Assembly: GCA_030549205.1 (NCBI GenBank)
Contig: JAUKTV010000028.1
Coordinates: 1-64,000, forward strand
Reading direction: 5' to 3'
Source of the DNA: Apiosordaria backusii
Lineage: Eukaryota; Ascomycota; Sordariomycetes; Sordariales; Lasiosphaeriaceae
DNA length: 64,000 nucleotides
Position numbers and translations under genes: made by a program. The notes beneath the pieces were generated by a model that saw only the letters and a program-made list of their open reading frames with translations, had not been told where the DNA came from and did not search any database. This document shows, piece by piece, positions 11,388 to 22,171 of this stretch; position 1 is the first letter of the stretch, and each line of letters starts with the position of its first letter.

Positions 11388-12309
11388 CCAAGTTCACCGA
11401 GTGATAGGAAGGTCTGGTCCTTTCTTGACAGCTGGTTACCTCGATTCACCAGCCGAAAGAATGTGAAAGGTCGCTTGGCAGGCAGAAGAGAAAGTGATCA
11501 GTAAGTTGGTGAACAAGTGGTGTTCTAAGAATTTAAACGCCTGAATCATAGTTGAGTGGGCGTTTGAACTCATGTTGGCTGGGACAGCAGAATTCGTGCA
11601 TGGTCAGGCCTGTTAGCAAACAGATGATATGGGCCGAATACTCGTTTTTTGTGGGTTTGATGACGAATTCTGAGCGTTTGAATGCAGGTTGCCGGTTGAA
11701 GGCCTGCATACTGCTGGAGCAAACCATAGACATAGAATAGACGCTTACAAAGTAGAAGGTTGTAGAAAGTAGACGCTAGAGGAATAGGAAGTGTTTAACA
11801 GAGATTACAGAGGCGTCGTGGTGTTGTTTGTTACCTGGTAGTGTGCCGGTCGGTTGGCAAGCGGGGGAGCCTGGGGCAGGAGTGTTGATTTGAGAAGATC
11901 TGGCAGATCTGTAGGTACAATCCAGAAAGTTCGGGCTGAACTAGCTGCTTCTAGTGCGGTGGTCGCTCTAGGCTGGGGGCGAGCTCGTAAATGATGCTGG
12001 TGTCCGTGAAAGCGTTTCCTTGGCTGTCTCTTTTGATGGTTTAAGATCATTCAACCTGGTGTTAATGGATTAAAAGACTGGGCAACCGAAGCATGGCAGC
12101 CGAGACTGATACTCGCTCGACCAGTGATTGAGTGGCTTTCTGAAGGGGTGGCTACAGCAGTTGGTGAGCTGCTTAGACGGTTCCAATGCGGACGCTATCA
12201 GAGAATTGTACAAGAACTGGCGAGCGATTTGGTCGCGATAGAATTGATATGTTGCCAAAGGAAGGGCGAATAATGTGGCTATGCATCTTTCCGAGACAGA
12301 CATAGAGGC
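11388..12309. other. intergenic; no gene seen
   Basis: About 920 bases between two minus-strand genes. Short ORFs exist on both strands but show no domain, and no splice chain joins them. It should contain the promoter of the SbcD-SbcC fusion at its left end. No RNA gene was recognised. Confidence 0.5.
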
Positions 12310-13323
12310 TCACGATCTGTTATGGGCCATCACGGTGGGAAGCTCCACCGGTGCTCTCTCTTGTACACCATCGTGGTAGGCCGGCAGCTCCTGTGGCCCC
12401 CAGCCAGCGCTGTTGTAGTGTGTCCATGCTGCCTCTTTGTTATCTGCTGCGTGCTGCTCAAGAGGCGCTAGGACAGGAACGTTATCTGGTTTGGCAGCAT
12501 CTGAGTTGTTACGATTCCTTTTTAGTAACCAGACGATCGCAATGCCTGACAAGCATAGAAGAGCGATTGAACCAATTACGCCCCCTACGATGGCGGCAGT
12601 GTGGTTTGGCTGGGGACTTTCATTGTTGTCTAGGGTTGGTTGGCTCTCGTCATCAGCCTGAGGGATAGCAGAGCCAGAAGTGGCTGTCGAAGCATCCGCT
12701 TGAGTAGACGTGGATGATGTTTCTGTGACTGGGGAGAGGGTCACGGTGAGAGTGGTTGAGGTCGTGCTGGATTCAGCGTTCGTCGTGAATGCCATATACC
12801 TGTCGGTGCTGGGGCCTTTCCCGCATGCGAGGTAGGTAAATGGGCCAACATTGTTGGGGAGAGTGAGAAGCGCTGTGGAACAAAACGGCGCGGAAGACTC
12901 GGAGCTGGGTCATCATGAGTGGAAGTTAGCCCACTGCAGCTTATTGGAGTTAACAGAGACCAAAAGTACGTACCAGGTAAAGGTTGTCAAACTAGGGTTT
13001 GTGAATCCGCATCCTTTTGAACATTTATGTTTGTCAACGCAGCTGCCGGCGAGTCCACAGTCAGTGGCAGAGATGACCGAGGTAGGGCAGAACCCCCAGA
13101 GGTCGTGGACAAGGTCAATGCGGCAATCGAAGCCGTTGTTGGCAGTCCGTGTTTTTGAGGCATCCCCTGTCGAAAAAAGAGTGAAGTATTTGGTGATGAG
13201 AACTGTTCCCTGCCTCCTTTGTTGGAAAAGTGTTGTTGCATTACGGGAAAACGAAAGCCGCGATGACGATGCTTGCCCGAGGACACTGGAAAGATAAAGC
13301 ACGGCAAGAAGAAAAGTGGCCAT
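12310..13323 (-). CDS. Mid2-like single-pass cell-surface protein
   Basis: Two exons, 12974-13323 and 12310-12904, joined across a 69-nt intron with a CTAAC branch site; the join restores frame and makes a 314-residue protein. An N-terminal signal peptide is followed by a Cys-rich ectodomain (WGFCP, DCGLAGSC, CSKGC, FCSTALL, CGKGPSTD), a Ser/Thr-rich stretch, one membrane helix (AAIVGGVIGSIALLCLSGIA) with a basic stop, and a cytosolic tail. This layout matches a large fungal family of surface proteins resembling wall-stress sensors; the ligand is unknown. The tail has an LPAY motif of the LPxY type used by Rsp5-class ubiquitin ligases, which is an inference about turnover. It is divergent from the mannosyltransferase gene across 533 bases. 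Confidence 0.85.
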
Positions 13324-13856
13324 GGATACAAAGAGATACAGGTATACACTGAATCAAGTAAAGGGATAATGGCAGGAAGGTGAAAACGATAAGGTAAACG
13401 AGGACATACTGTGGTAATGATGGCGCGGCCTCTTGATATAAAACCAAGAGCAGACTCGGGCATCCATCCTCCATACTAACCATCATCCACTGTTGGTCGA
13501 GACTCAACTTGATCAAGCAATGATGGGCGCAATGCCGAGTTGGCGGTTGCGTGTAACCGTTGGTGCATTTGTGATGCCCGAGCAAATCAACGAGCGTTTT
13601 GAATCCCGACAGAATGGTACTGGCGCTTAGCTGGAACAACATCCCCTGCAAGACAACATTTTCTCCTCGTTATTTTCGGATTCGGTCTCGCTTCTTGCCG
13701 AGTCACCTTTTGATCCATAATGTTGCAAACCCGAGGTGGGGTAGCTGCACAGAAGCGCCTTCCAAGTCGGTGTTGAACAGTTAACCGTACGACTGGCAGA
13801 ATTATCCTCCCGTCTTTTCCTCAAAACATGATTCAGCATCACAGCCAAGTATCACG
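13324..13856. other. shared divergent promoter region
   Basis: 533 bases separate the starts of the Mid2-like gene (-) and the CMT1-type gene (+). It must hold both promoters. I see no convincing named transcription-factor site and no coding exon. Confidence 0.5.
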
Positions 13857-15237
13857 ATGACTCGGCGACTGCTTCTTTTTGTTTTGCCCGCTGGCGGGTT
13901 CTTGCTTTTAGCCCTCACGCTTTGGCTCGGCCGAGAGCAGATATCGAGCCTCCCGCGCCCATCATTTTGGCGTCCCCAGAAGACGACGCAGACATTCCCA
14001 CCATCTAGCTCTATGGCTGCTCCCACAGCGACACCAACTGCACAATACCAGGCCTCCAGCAGCGGTATGGCGCCCCATGCCCCTTTCCTTTGGACCTTGT
14101 ACTAACCAGCTCCCTATGATTGTAGAAGTCCTGCCACAAGAAACGAAGGCTGCCTATGTCCACGCCATCATGCACCCAGAAGCCACCGTGCTTCCTCGAC
14201 TACAATGCCCCGAACCAGACGCGTCTCGATACAGGTACCTCGCTGAACAGGGAGAAAATGTGACTGAACCAATCCGATACTTTATAGCACTCGATCTTCG
14301 ACAGTGTGTCTCGCTTCTCCCGCGTCTTCTGGGAAGTATCGTCGAGGCCATCCGTTTCCTTGGTCCGCGAAATTGCGCCTTATCCATCATTGAGGGGAAT
14401 TCTGACGATGGCACTGGGGAGGTTTTGGCTGCCCTGCGCCCTGGGCTGGATGCTCTGACGACAACTTACTACTTCAAGTCGAGTGATATCAACCCCAAGC
14501 AAGGAGACCGCATCCAGAAACTTGCTCAATTGCGCAACATGGCTCTTCAACCACTGGTGGACGAGACCGAAGCTGCCAAGTTCTCTACCCGCAACACGAC
14601 TGTCGTCTTTTTGAACGATGTGGCAATTTGCTTCGAAGACATCCTTGAGCTGCTACACCAACGACGAATCCTCGGCGCCGACATGACATGCGCTATGGAC
14701 TGGACCTATGTTGGCTCGGACCCCACATTCTACGACGTCTGGATAGCCCGAGGAATGAACGGCGAGTCTTTCTTTGAGATCCCACCAGACGGAAACTGGA
14801 ACTCAGCTTGGAATCTCTTCTGGAACAACCCAAGCACCCAGCAGCGTTTCTCGGCGCACCAGCCTTTTCAGGTCTTCTCTTGCTGGAACGGAGCCGCAGT
14901 TTTTACAGCAACACCCATCATGGATCGGACTATCTCCTTTCGAGCCCACAGGGAGGGGGAGTGTCTTCAAGGAGAGCCACAGTTGTTATGCAAAGATATG
15001 TGGTTTCATGGATACGGAAAGATTGCTGTAGTGCCTAGTGTCAATCTAGAGTACTCGAACGAAAACGGGAAACGTATCAAGGAGGCAAAGGGCTATGTAT
15101 CCCGCTGGGTCAGCACACCTGGACACAAGGATGAGCTGATCGAGTGGCAGCTTGAGCCACCAAAGAAGGTCAAATGTATACCGAATTACGGCAGTCAGTT
15201 CTTTGAGGCTTGGAATCTAACGCAGCCTGGAATTTGA
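13857..15237 (+). CDS. CMT1/CAP59-type mannosyltransferase (GT69)
   Basis: Exons 13857-14064 and 14126-15237 are joined across a 61-nt intron with a perfect TACTAAC branch site; phase agrees and the product is 439 residues. Residues 3-25 form one membrane anchor, giving a type II Golgi layout, followed by a Pro/Ser/Thr stem. The catalytic region carries the GT69 hallmarks: YFIALDLRQC, IIEGNSDDGT, LAQLRNMAL, VVFLNDVAICFEDILELL, ADMTCAMDW and FYDVWIARG. Relatives in Cryptococcus transfer alpha-1,3-mannose or act in capsule assembly; in ascomycetes the acceptor is probably a cell-wall or secreted glycan. The original upstream ORF stops in the intron, which supports splicing. Family assignment is strong, substrate is not. 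Confidence 0.92.
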
Positions 15238-15919
15238 GAATCTCTGTATGGACGATCATCACTCGTGGTACCATGCTCGGGCTGGGCCCATCGGCATAAC
15301 CCTCGCACGGCATAGGTTGAGCAAAGGCCTACCTCCCTGACGTTTTCGAAACCACAAAGATTTCTGCCAGAGAAAGCAAAGGACTGAGGCTTCCCCGCAT
15401 CTTCCAGGCATCTTGACCTGGCTGGCTGATGAACAGCATCTCCCTTTCTCGTCGGGGTTAGGGTTGACCGTGCCGACTTGTCAACAGGCCGAAGCGTATC
15501 GACGAATACGAGGTTCAGCATTTGGCCACTCGGCGACGGGGGCTTGTACGAATTCTCGCCAGGTCTGAATGGGGCGACATGCTCACAAATCTGACTCATC
15601 AAAAAACCAGATAAAGTCTGGACATCAGAAGGCCAAGACTAGATCTCTTGGCAGGGCCGTTAGCACGAGACCTTTTGCCTGCGAGGTTCGTGTTTGCGGG
15701 TCTGAGACGGGCTCAGTGCAACATGATGCGGCTCGTTGATTCGCCAAAATGCTTGAAATTATCAGGGACGTTGGTTCAAGGCAACAGCTAGCACAATCCC
15801 TGCACTGCCACCGTGGGCGAGGGTCCAATTTAAACATCAGGTTCCTTTTGAACTCATGGATCCCCACGTTGCGACATCTTGAATCTCACCATCTTCAGTT
15901 TTGCGCTCACAACGCAGAC
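15238..15919. other. intergenic; no gene seen
   Basis: About 680 bases between two plus-strand genes. ORFs here lack domains and coding character. It should contain the CMT1-type terminator and the promoter of the tetraspan gene. Confidence 0.5.
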
Positions 15920-16948
15920 ATGGCCGAAACAACGACAACGACCACGGCCGCTCCGGCACCGGAATCGGCACCAACACCGACACCGGCACCAGCTCCAGCA
16001 ACAGCACCGGCACCAGCACCACCCCCGGCGAGGGGACCACCTGCCCCTGGCGTCCAATTTGTGGCTGCTCCGGCCAACCTGCCGCCAAAATATGTGTCGC
16101 CAAGATCCTACTGGGTCACCAAGCTGGTGGGAAGGACATTTTCAATCATCTGCAGCATCGTCGCCATAGGACTCGGGGCTGGGTTGATGGCCGACAGCAG
16201 AATTGATGGGATCTATGCCCTCTTTATTGTACCATCGGTGAGTTGGCTACCACTGAGTCTCATACACGCCGACATGCGCTGACTAGGTTGACTTTTGTCT
16301 TGCCAGGCCGCTGTCTGCATCGCTTGGGACATTGCCGAGATCACCTGCATCTTGAAGCGCGGGGGAAGAGAGGCATCCATCCTGGCGCCATTGTTGGCGT
16401 CGACCTGATCCTTTGGCTTGGTCTGGTCTTCCTCACCCTTTTGTGCGTTGCATTCTCGACCAGAAGCGCAAGGTATCACATCAATGGGTATTCCAATTAT
16501 TATGACTCTTGGAGTGGGACAAGGTCCCCCTCCATCGACCTCGACACGCCAGAGTATCAGGCTTTGCTGAAGAAGATCAAGGGGCTTTCAGAGGCCCTGA
16601 GTGCGTTCTTCTGCTTCTTGACGTAAGTTGACTGGCCCCTTTGTTTTGTGTATCAGGGATAGATCAATTCTGACAAGAGACCTATACAGACTGACGCATT
16701 TTGGTCTTTTTGTCATTGGGTGTGTTGAGACAAACATTCGTAACCGGCAGCCGAGGATGGTTTATGTGATGGCGCCCACATACGGATACCCTACTGCTCC
16801 GCCTCCTGGAGTGTTGCCAGCGCCATATGGGGCTCCGATGATGGCGGTACATCCACAGCCGGTACCAATGATGCCGATGCAGCCTGGTCCTGTGCACACC
16901 GGGGAGCCGAAGCCGCCTGTCGTGCAAGGGTCTGAGAGATATGCTTAA
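15920..16948 (+). CDS. MARVEL-like tetraspan membrane protein, one-base frame break
   Basis: Exons 15920-16237, 16307-16622 and 16690-16948 with clean GT-AG introns of 69 and 67 nt. The N terminus is a Thr/Pro/Ala-rich cytosolic tail. Four hydrophobic segments follow (near SIICSIVAIGLGAGLM, YALFIVPSAAVCIAWDIAEI, VGVDLILWLGLVFLTLLCV and FFCFLTLTHFGLFVIG), then a Pro/Gly/Met-rich tail. The layout and the IHPGA-VGVDL block resemble fungal MARVEL-type proteins. Exon 2 starts in one frame and ends in another: the change falls at the GGGGG run 16361-16365, where one base is lacking (or two are extra). With the break the reading stops soon after; otherwise about 297 residues are expected. I favour a consensus error in the run, but true inactivation is possible. 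Confidence 0.75.
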
Positions 16949-17430
16949 GAGGATTTTTGTTTGACTTATACCCCTCATTAGATTAATCGTAATACGGTAT
17001 TTAGTGGCGTCGTTGAGCTTGTTGCGTGTTGAAATAGATCGATCCACTTCAACTTTCTGGTTCCCTGCCGGTTGCTGGGCACTTGGTTTGTTTGGTGGGC
17101 TTTAACGGTTACGCCTCTGACGTGAGGGGCGCCTCTTGAGTTGGGTAGAGCGGATATGGGCCGTTCGTGTGAGAACAATGGCGGAAATGCGCTCCTACGG
17201 CCTGATTTAGAGTTGTCTCTTCGGGTAACCGCAATGCCACGCCCACGGAAGTATAAACCTGAAACTTCTTCCGGAAAATGTGTCTCGGCTTCGAACTTGA
17301 CCACGGCAAACAACCCTCCATCTTGCCCGGCAGTTACGAAGACTATCCAGTCGACAAAGGAGGGGCAACATCCACGGCCAACATAACCCACCACCACCAG
17401 CGACACCTCACTGTTCAAAAGAGGAAAACG
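16949..17430. other. intergenic; no separate gene seen
   Basis: About 480 bases. An ORF continues upstream from the next gene to 17278, but this part is low in coding character and lies before a better start. Taken as terminator and promoter space. Confidence 0.45.
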
Positions 17431-18084
17431 ATGACAATGCCCAAAACAACACCAAACAACAACCCACCTCGTTACTCCCCGACCCCGCCGCCCGAGCAGC
17501 CAGAGAAGTTATCGTCAACCACCTCTCCAGGCTCTCCCCCCAAGCCTACCAGCAGCCGCACCGCCCGCTCGGCGGTTAAATCCCTTCGGAAATCCACCAC
17601 CGCTCTTCTCTCCTCCCTCCAGGCACCTCTCTCCCCAGCCCAAAAAGCAGAGTTTGATGCCTTCCTATCCGACATGAACAACGAACTGCAGTCCCGAATT
17701 GGGGTTATCGCCGCGAGGGAAGAAGCTGAACGTGCCGCGATTAAGGCGCTAGAAAGGGAGATTGAAGCGGACGCGAGGTATAGAGCGTCAGTGGCGGTGT
17801 TTGCCAAGACGGGGTCACGGAATTGGTTTAAGAGGAGGAGTGCGAAGAAGAGGATTTTGGGGAGGATTTATTGTGGGACGCCGGGGGGGAATGGGGGTGA
17901 TGATGAGGGGGATGGGGAGCGGAAAGGGGTTGATCCGAGGGTGTTGGAGATTAAAGGGCGGAGGGTGATGTTGGGGGAGTTGAAGAGGGAGAGGAGGGAG
18001 GTGGGGGAGGGGGTGCTGAGACGGGTGGATGGGAGGATTAGGGGGATGCATTTGGGGGAAACCGGGGGGGAAGGGGGGAGGTAG
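17431..18084 (+). CDS. unknown protein with Pro/Ser-rich head and coiled coil
   Basis: Single exon of 217 residues from the ATG at 17431 (a second ATG follows at 17437). The frame is open upstream to 17278, but that part looks non-coding. A Pro/Thr/Ser-rich disordered head is followed by an Arg/Lys-rich stretch, a helical segment (ARSAVKSLRKSTTALLSSLQ and AEFDAFLSDMNNELQSRIG) rich in Glu/Ala/Arg, and a Gly/Arg/Glu-rich basic tail. No enzyme motif is visible. The 3' third is strikingly G-rich on the plus strand. I do not recognise the family. Confidence 0.6.
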   Translation: MTMPKTTPNNNPPRYSPTPPPEQPEKLSSTTSPGSPPKPTSSRTARSAVKSLRKSTTALLSSLQAPLSPAQKAEFDAFLSDMNNELQSRIGVIAAREEAERAAIKALEREIEADARYRASVAVFAKTGSRNWFKRRSAKKRILGRIYCGTPGGNGGDDEGDGERKGVDPRVLEIKGRRVMLGELKRERREVGEGVLRRVDGRIRGMHLGETGGEGGR

Positions 18085-19223
18085 AATGGGGTGGGGTGTG
18101 GATACAAACTGGTATTGTAGGTTAGCAAGCTAGCATAATAAACCAGGTGAAATATGGTGGTCGAAATGATGGATGGGTTTTCTTGAAGTGATGAATAGGC
18201 CTTGGAAGATAGGTAGTTGGTGGGTTTGACGAGATCGTTGATAGACCCTGCTGTTTTCCTTCCGGGTATAGCTAGGATCACGCTCTGTTTCTTGAGTCGT
18301 TGACTTAACAAGGCCAGACTATGTGTTGCCCACCACTTCGCTTGCATTTGTTGGACAGTGATCTCTAGAGGTGGAAAATATAGGCTAGAGACTTCATGAA
18401 TACTCGCCAAGACTGTGGGTACCAACATGAATGGGCCCTCATGGAGTATTATTAAGAAGTCACTTCAACTAGCATTCGGTTGCTGGCTCGACGTGTATAA
18501 TCCAAGCGGCTTTTCAAACTTTGGACCGATTGACCTGTAGCTTTTTGTTAATCCAAGCTTCTCTTAGAACCAATTGAAACTTCTCTCAAACTCAATTCAA
18601 GCTTCTTTTAGACATAATCCAAGCATGGCGCCGAACCAAGCTACACGTCTGGTAAGGTAATTGACCCGTAGACATGGTAGGATGCTAAGGCATCTACTCT
18701 AATTTTGTTGGTGTTGCGTTGTATGCCATAACTTTGTTTTCTTGGCTAACAGTTCAATGTTGCTGGTAGTAGTTTTGGCAGATGAGGAAAGAATGGGTTC
18801 ATAAATTACGATAGGCTGGTAAAGCCGATGCTAGTACGCGTTCTGGTCGTATTATCGTACCTGATTTCGGGATTCGACACGGGATTTCCTTCAGTGCATG
18901 AAATGAGGGCATTCAGACATTTGAACCATGTGAGTCAGCTGGCCGTCTTAGCCGCCCCCCACCAATCACCATTTTCCGCCAAGACTGTTGTGTCGTACGG
19001 ATATCGAACGCGCCTCGCTCAATAGCGCTCCAACCAAGGCTTGGCGGCGTATCTCGGCACCCTTGGTCAGGTACCGATCTCATCAGGAATGGTAGCGGAC
19101 CAGGGTTCGATTCATCCATACAATCACAACAACCCCATTCCTGTTCGTCTTTTCCTCCCCACCTGATCTCACCTCTCCCTTCCATCAGCCTCAAAATACC
19201 ATCAGGTTCCACGACTAGACAAA
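18085..19223. other. intergenic with AATCCAAGCTT-type repeats
   Basis: 1.1 kb without a believable gene. Around 18548-18630 there are four imperfect units of about 22-25 bases, typified by AATCCAAGCTTCTYTTAGAC. A GGTTCGATTC word at about 19105 resembles a Pol III B box but has no tRNA fold around it. The promoter of the next gene lies at the right end. Confidence 0.5.
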
Positions 19224-20186
19224 ATGGCAACCCCAACCTACCCCATAACGCGCTTCACACCAGCGGCAACATGCGGCATCGGCAGAGATATCTACGCTGT
19301 GCAAAAAACATGTTTCATGTACGCTGGGAACCCCCCCAGCACTCTCGTCGTCCACCCAACCTGGCTACCCGAATGCACCGCCATCCAGCTCGGGGATCCA
19401 TACGATAAGCTCAATCCCGACTGCTACGCCCGCTGGTCGTTTCGGCCCGGAGGCACCACGACCGTCTCCTACGCGCCCTGTCCCGTGAGTTACACCGTCG
19501 CCAGCTCCGCCACTTACCACCCATTTTGGCGGGGCGAGGACGACCGCAACAGGCAAACTGCTATCGACGTTGTCGGGAAGCAGGTCTATTGCTGCCCGGA
19601 AGGAGACGTCAAGTTTACTCATGATGAGAATGGGGAACAATTCAAGACAAGAACTGCGGTGCATGAGGGGACGACGTACTCTGGGGATGCGTTCTTGCTT
19701 CCGGCTTGTAGGGGGACGATGAGGGGGGGTAGGAGGACAGTTACGGTGATTGACTACAAAGATACTATGGGGTGGGAGAGAAGGAGAGACGGAGCTGTGC
19801 GGACGGAGGTGTGGGAGGGGAACAAGGAGGTGTGGGCGGCTGCGGAGAGTTATGCCGCGACGGTCTTTGCGGATGGGCATACTTGCTATGGGAACATGAA
19901 TTGTACACAGTATTGGCTGGAGAGCTACACATCGCCGGTATATGTGCCGACAACGGTTGAAGAGACTGAAGTGGTCACGACGAGTGTTGAAGAAACCGAT
20001 GTGGTTACAAGCGATGGACCGGTTCCTGTTCCTTCTACGGGGCTAGGAACTGGGGGCCTCACGCCTACGCCTACACAGAGTGGTCTGGCGCCCGCTTCGA
20101 CGAACGGAGCAGGAGCAAGAAGGGTTTACCTGAGAGCTGGGTTATTGGCCGCTTTAACTGGGGCTGTTGTCAGTCTGCTTGTGTAA
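19224..20186 (+). CDS. unknown Cys-rich protein with C-terminal hydrophobic tail
   Basis: Single exon, 320 residues. The body contains about a dozen Cys, several in pairs or short spacings (VYCCPEG, TCYGNMNC), and Trp/Tyr-rich strands, suggesting a disulphide-bonded fold. After two imperfect VEETxVVT repeats and a Ser/Thr/Pro/Gly linker, the chain ends in a hydrophobic segment of about 20 residues with no cytosolic tail, as in GPI-anchored or tail-anchored proteins. No N-terminal signal peptide is evident from the ATG used, which is odd for a GPI protein; an unrecognised upstream exon could supply it. Related hypothetical proteins are common in Pezizomycotina, but no function is known to me. 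Confidence 0.75.
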   Translation: MATPTYPITRFTPAATCGIGRDIYAVQKTCFMYAGNPPSTLVVHPTWLPECTAIQLGDPYDKLNPDCYARWSFRPGGTTTVSYAPCPVSYTVASSATYHPFWRGEDDRNRQTAIDVVGKQVYCCPEGDVKFTHDENGEQFKTRTAVHEGTTYSGDAFLLPACRGTMRGGRRTVTVIDYKDTMGWERRRDGAVRTEVWEGNKEVWAAAESYAATVFADGHTCYGNMNCTQYWLESYTSPVYVPTTVEETEVVTTSVEETDVVTSDGPVPVPSTGLGTGGLTPTPTQSGLAPASTNGAGARRVYLRAGLLAALTGAVVSLLV

Positions 20187-20494
20187 ATAGCACAGTTGAA
20201 AGTGCAATATTCAGCGTCATCAGGATACCTGTTGCTAGAGTGAAGTTCATTGAAGCAAAGCATGAGGACCCAGTCGATATAAAACTTGTTGGTAATCATG
20301 ACATGGAAAGGCACTCGCTCAAATAGTCTTCTGAGGGCTTCCGGACACAAAGCTTTAATTCAAACTTTGTAGGCTTTGCTTTTCGCACGTGGAAGGACGA
20401 GTGCTTTCGCGTTCTCGCGACTGAAAAGCTGTCTCGCACTTTTCCATAGATCATTCTATTTGGAACCTCGCAATTTATGGATTAACTTCTCATA
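20187..20494. other. short 3' intergenic region
   Basis: About 308 bases between a plus-strand gene end and a doubtful minus-strand ORF. No feature recognised. Confidence 0.4.
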
Positions 20495-21040
20495 TTATTT
20501 TACCCCTATTCGTACAATACTAGCTAGGTACTTGTCTATAACGTGGCCGTCGAGGCACCACCGAGATTTACCAGTCAGCCTCAAATTTTGTCCCCATGCT
20601 AGACTCCAGAGATCCCTTCTGTGAAGACTGATCCTCGCTAGAAGCGTCTGAGGTCCCCTCACACTCCTCACCCAGGCGGTGCTCTGGTTCCTTCCCGTCC
20701 CTTTGCCATTAAGTTCCTCCCCGCCAACATCAAAAGATCCTTCTTCAAGTGCCAAAACGCCAGTGCAAGCGAATCCTTGGGTTTTATGCTGCAGGGCCTC
20801 GCCCGTCAGATCCTCGGCATCATTCCGATAGAACAACCAGTTACGGTTCGTGTATGGTTGGACCTCGTTCACGAAATCAGAATGCTCCGAACTGAATAGT
20901 TCATGAACAAAGTCGAGGGCGTTAGGCCCTGTGTGATCAATGAATGGGGAACCATCGCTATGCTCCCAAATCGCCAAGCGAGCATTCTTGTCGCCGGGCA
21001 GGGTATCCTGGGATTGTCGTCTGGAACCGTCTCGCTTCAT
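20495..21040 (-). CDS. doubtful ORF, unknown protein
   Basis: A 181-residue frame from an ATG. The first 110 residues (for example NARLAIWEHSDGSPFIDHTG and LDFVHELFSSEHSDFVNEV) look protein-like, with mixed polar and aromatic composition. The last 40 residues read less naturally, so a terminal intron or a chance extension is possible. No domain is recognised and codon choice is not strongly biased. Treat as a candidate only. Confidence 0.35.
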   Translation of the reverse strand: MKRDGSRRQSQDTLPGDKNARLAIWEHSDGSPFIDHTGPNALDFVHELFSSEHSDFVNEVQPYTNRNWLFYRNDAEDLTGEALQHKTQGFACTGVLALEEGSFDVGGEELNGKGTGRNQSTAWVRSVRGPQTLLARISLHRRDLWSLAWGQNLRLTGKSRWCLDGHVIDKYLASIVRIGVK

Positions 21041-21099
21041 GCTAGTGATTCAAGAATGGTTTGACTAAGGTACCGTACCTGACCACGTTGTGGACAAAA

Positions 21100-21310
21100 A
21101 AAATAAACACTGCTAGGTATATAAAACAAAGGTCTTAACAGATAGTGAATAGGCCTTTAAAGATAGTCGAAAGGTTTTAAGAGTAATTAATAGGCATCCC
21201 AATTACATCCAAACGCCTATTAAATCATCTTCAAGACGGATCGACTATCTTCTACCGCCTTATTACTATCTTTAAAGGCCTTTGTCTTAAGTCAGAGTTT
21301 ATATGCTTTT
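21100..21310. repeat. AT-rich degenerate inverted element
   Basis: GGCCTTTAAAGATAGT near 21151 recurs in inverted orientation near 21267 (ACTATCTTTAAAGGCC), with further loosely matching flanks ending in TCTTAA. The interior is AT-rich like the RIP blocks. It fits a small, mutated MITE-like element or a remnant of a larger repeat. Confidence 0.5.
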
Positions 21311-21858
21311 GTTTATGATGTGCTGACCTACCTAGTGACGAAATAAATACAATCATGAGCAATTTTATGCGAGCTACAATTCCAGCGTGGAATGATTTGA
21401 CACGTGTGGATAGGGGATACATATTAAAGGCTGAGGCAAAGTCTAACCGAAGCTGGGATAGGAAACGATAAAGCTGGGATTAAAAAGCGATCGAAGCTTG
21501 GATTACATACTGCTAGAACTTGTTCAGGCAGGAATGACACTGCATCAAAGTTTCTTGGGGATAAGATCTCGTTGGTACCTTAACCTGAAATCTCTATGGT
21601 TGATAACTACCTACATTTCTCTCTACATGACAGTTTGCAACCCAAGTATGAGACTCCTCGACTGTCTCACACTCTTCCAAGACAATGACCTCATTTGAAC
21701 CATCCTCCCAGTCATGTACCTGCCACGGAAAATGGCGGAAAGGCGTACAGTGACGGGGAGGATGGTTCACACGAGACCTCGCGTTCTCGTCTAAGGCTCC
21801 CTCCAGTTGAACACTGGTATCCGTCTGCGCGAATATTCCGACACCGCTGACATCTCCA

Positions 21859-21964
21859 TTTGGCCACGGAGAGGCCACATGTTGTGCTCCGGTGCAATGA
21901 TATTTCCCGGGGCCAATCCATATCACGGCACCGGAGTACAACATGTGGCCTTTCCATGGCCAAA
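21859..21964. repeat. hairpin: 37-bp inverted repeat with 32-nt loop
   Basis: The arms 21859-21895 and 21928-21964 are reverse complements at 34 of 37 positions, and all three mismatches are transitions. A CTGACA/TGTCAG pair extends the match outside the arms, with a 6-base interruption on the left. A minus-strand ORF crosses the structure but has no other support. It could be a folding RNA, a MITE remnant or a palindromic duplication. Confidence 0.8.
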
Positions 21965-22171
21965 TGTCAGAATAACCAAGGGGACAACCAACCGCCTGCA
22001 ATGATGCAGCTTGTGTCGAAACATTCGCGCTCGTTGACACCCAAGAGAGCCAAAGACGAGTACGCGTGGTTGCCCCCTATCCCGTCAGACCATTTGGTCG
22101 ACTCACTCCTTCATGTTTGCCTGCTTCCTCCAATAACTTATTTCCTCCATTCGCCATTTCCCCTTATACCG

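Noticed and set aside
19095..19115. tRNA-like B box (GGTTCGATTC)
   Set aside because: No A box at the right distance and no cloverleaf could be drawn around it.
21594..22040. 148-codon minus-strand ORF over the hairpin
   Set aside because: It covers both arms of an inverted repeat and has no domain or splice partners, so it is better explained as a chance frame.
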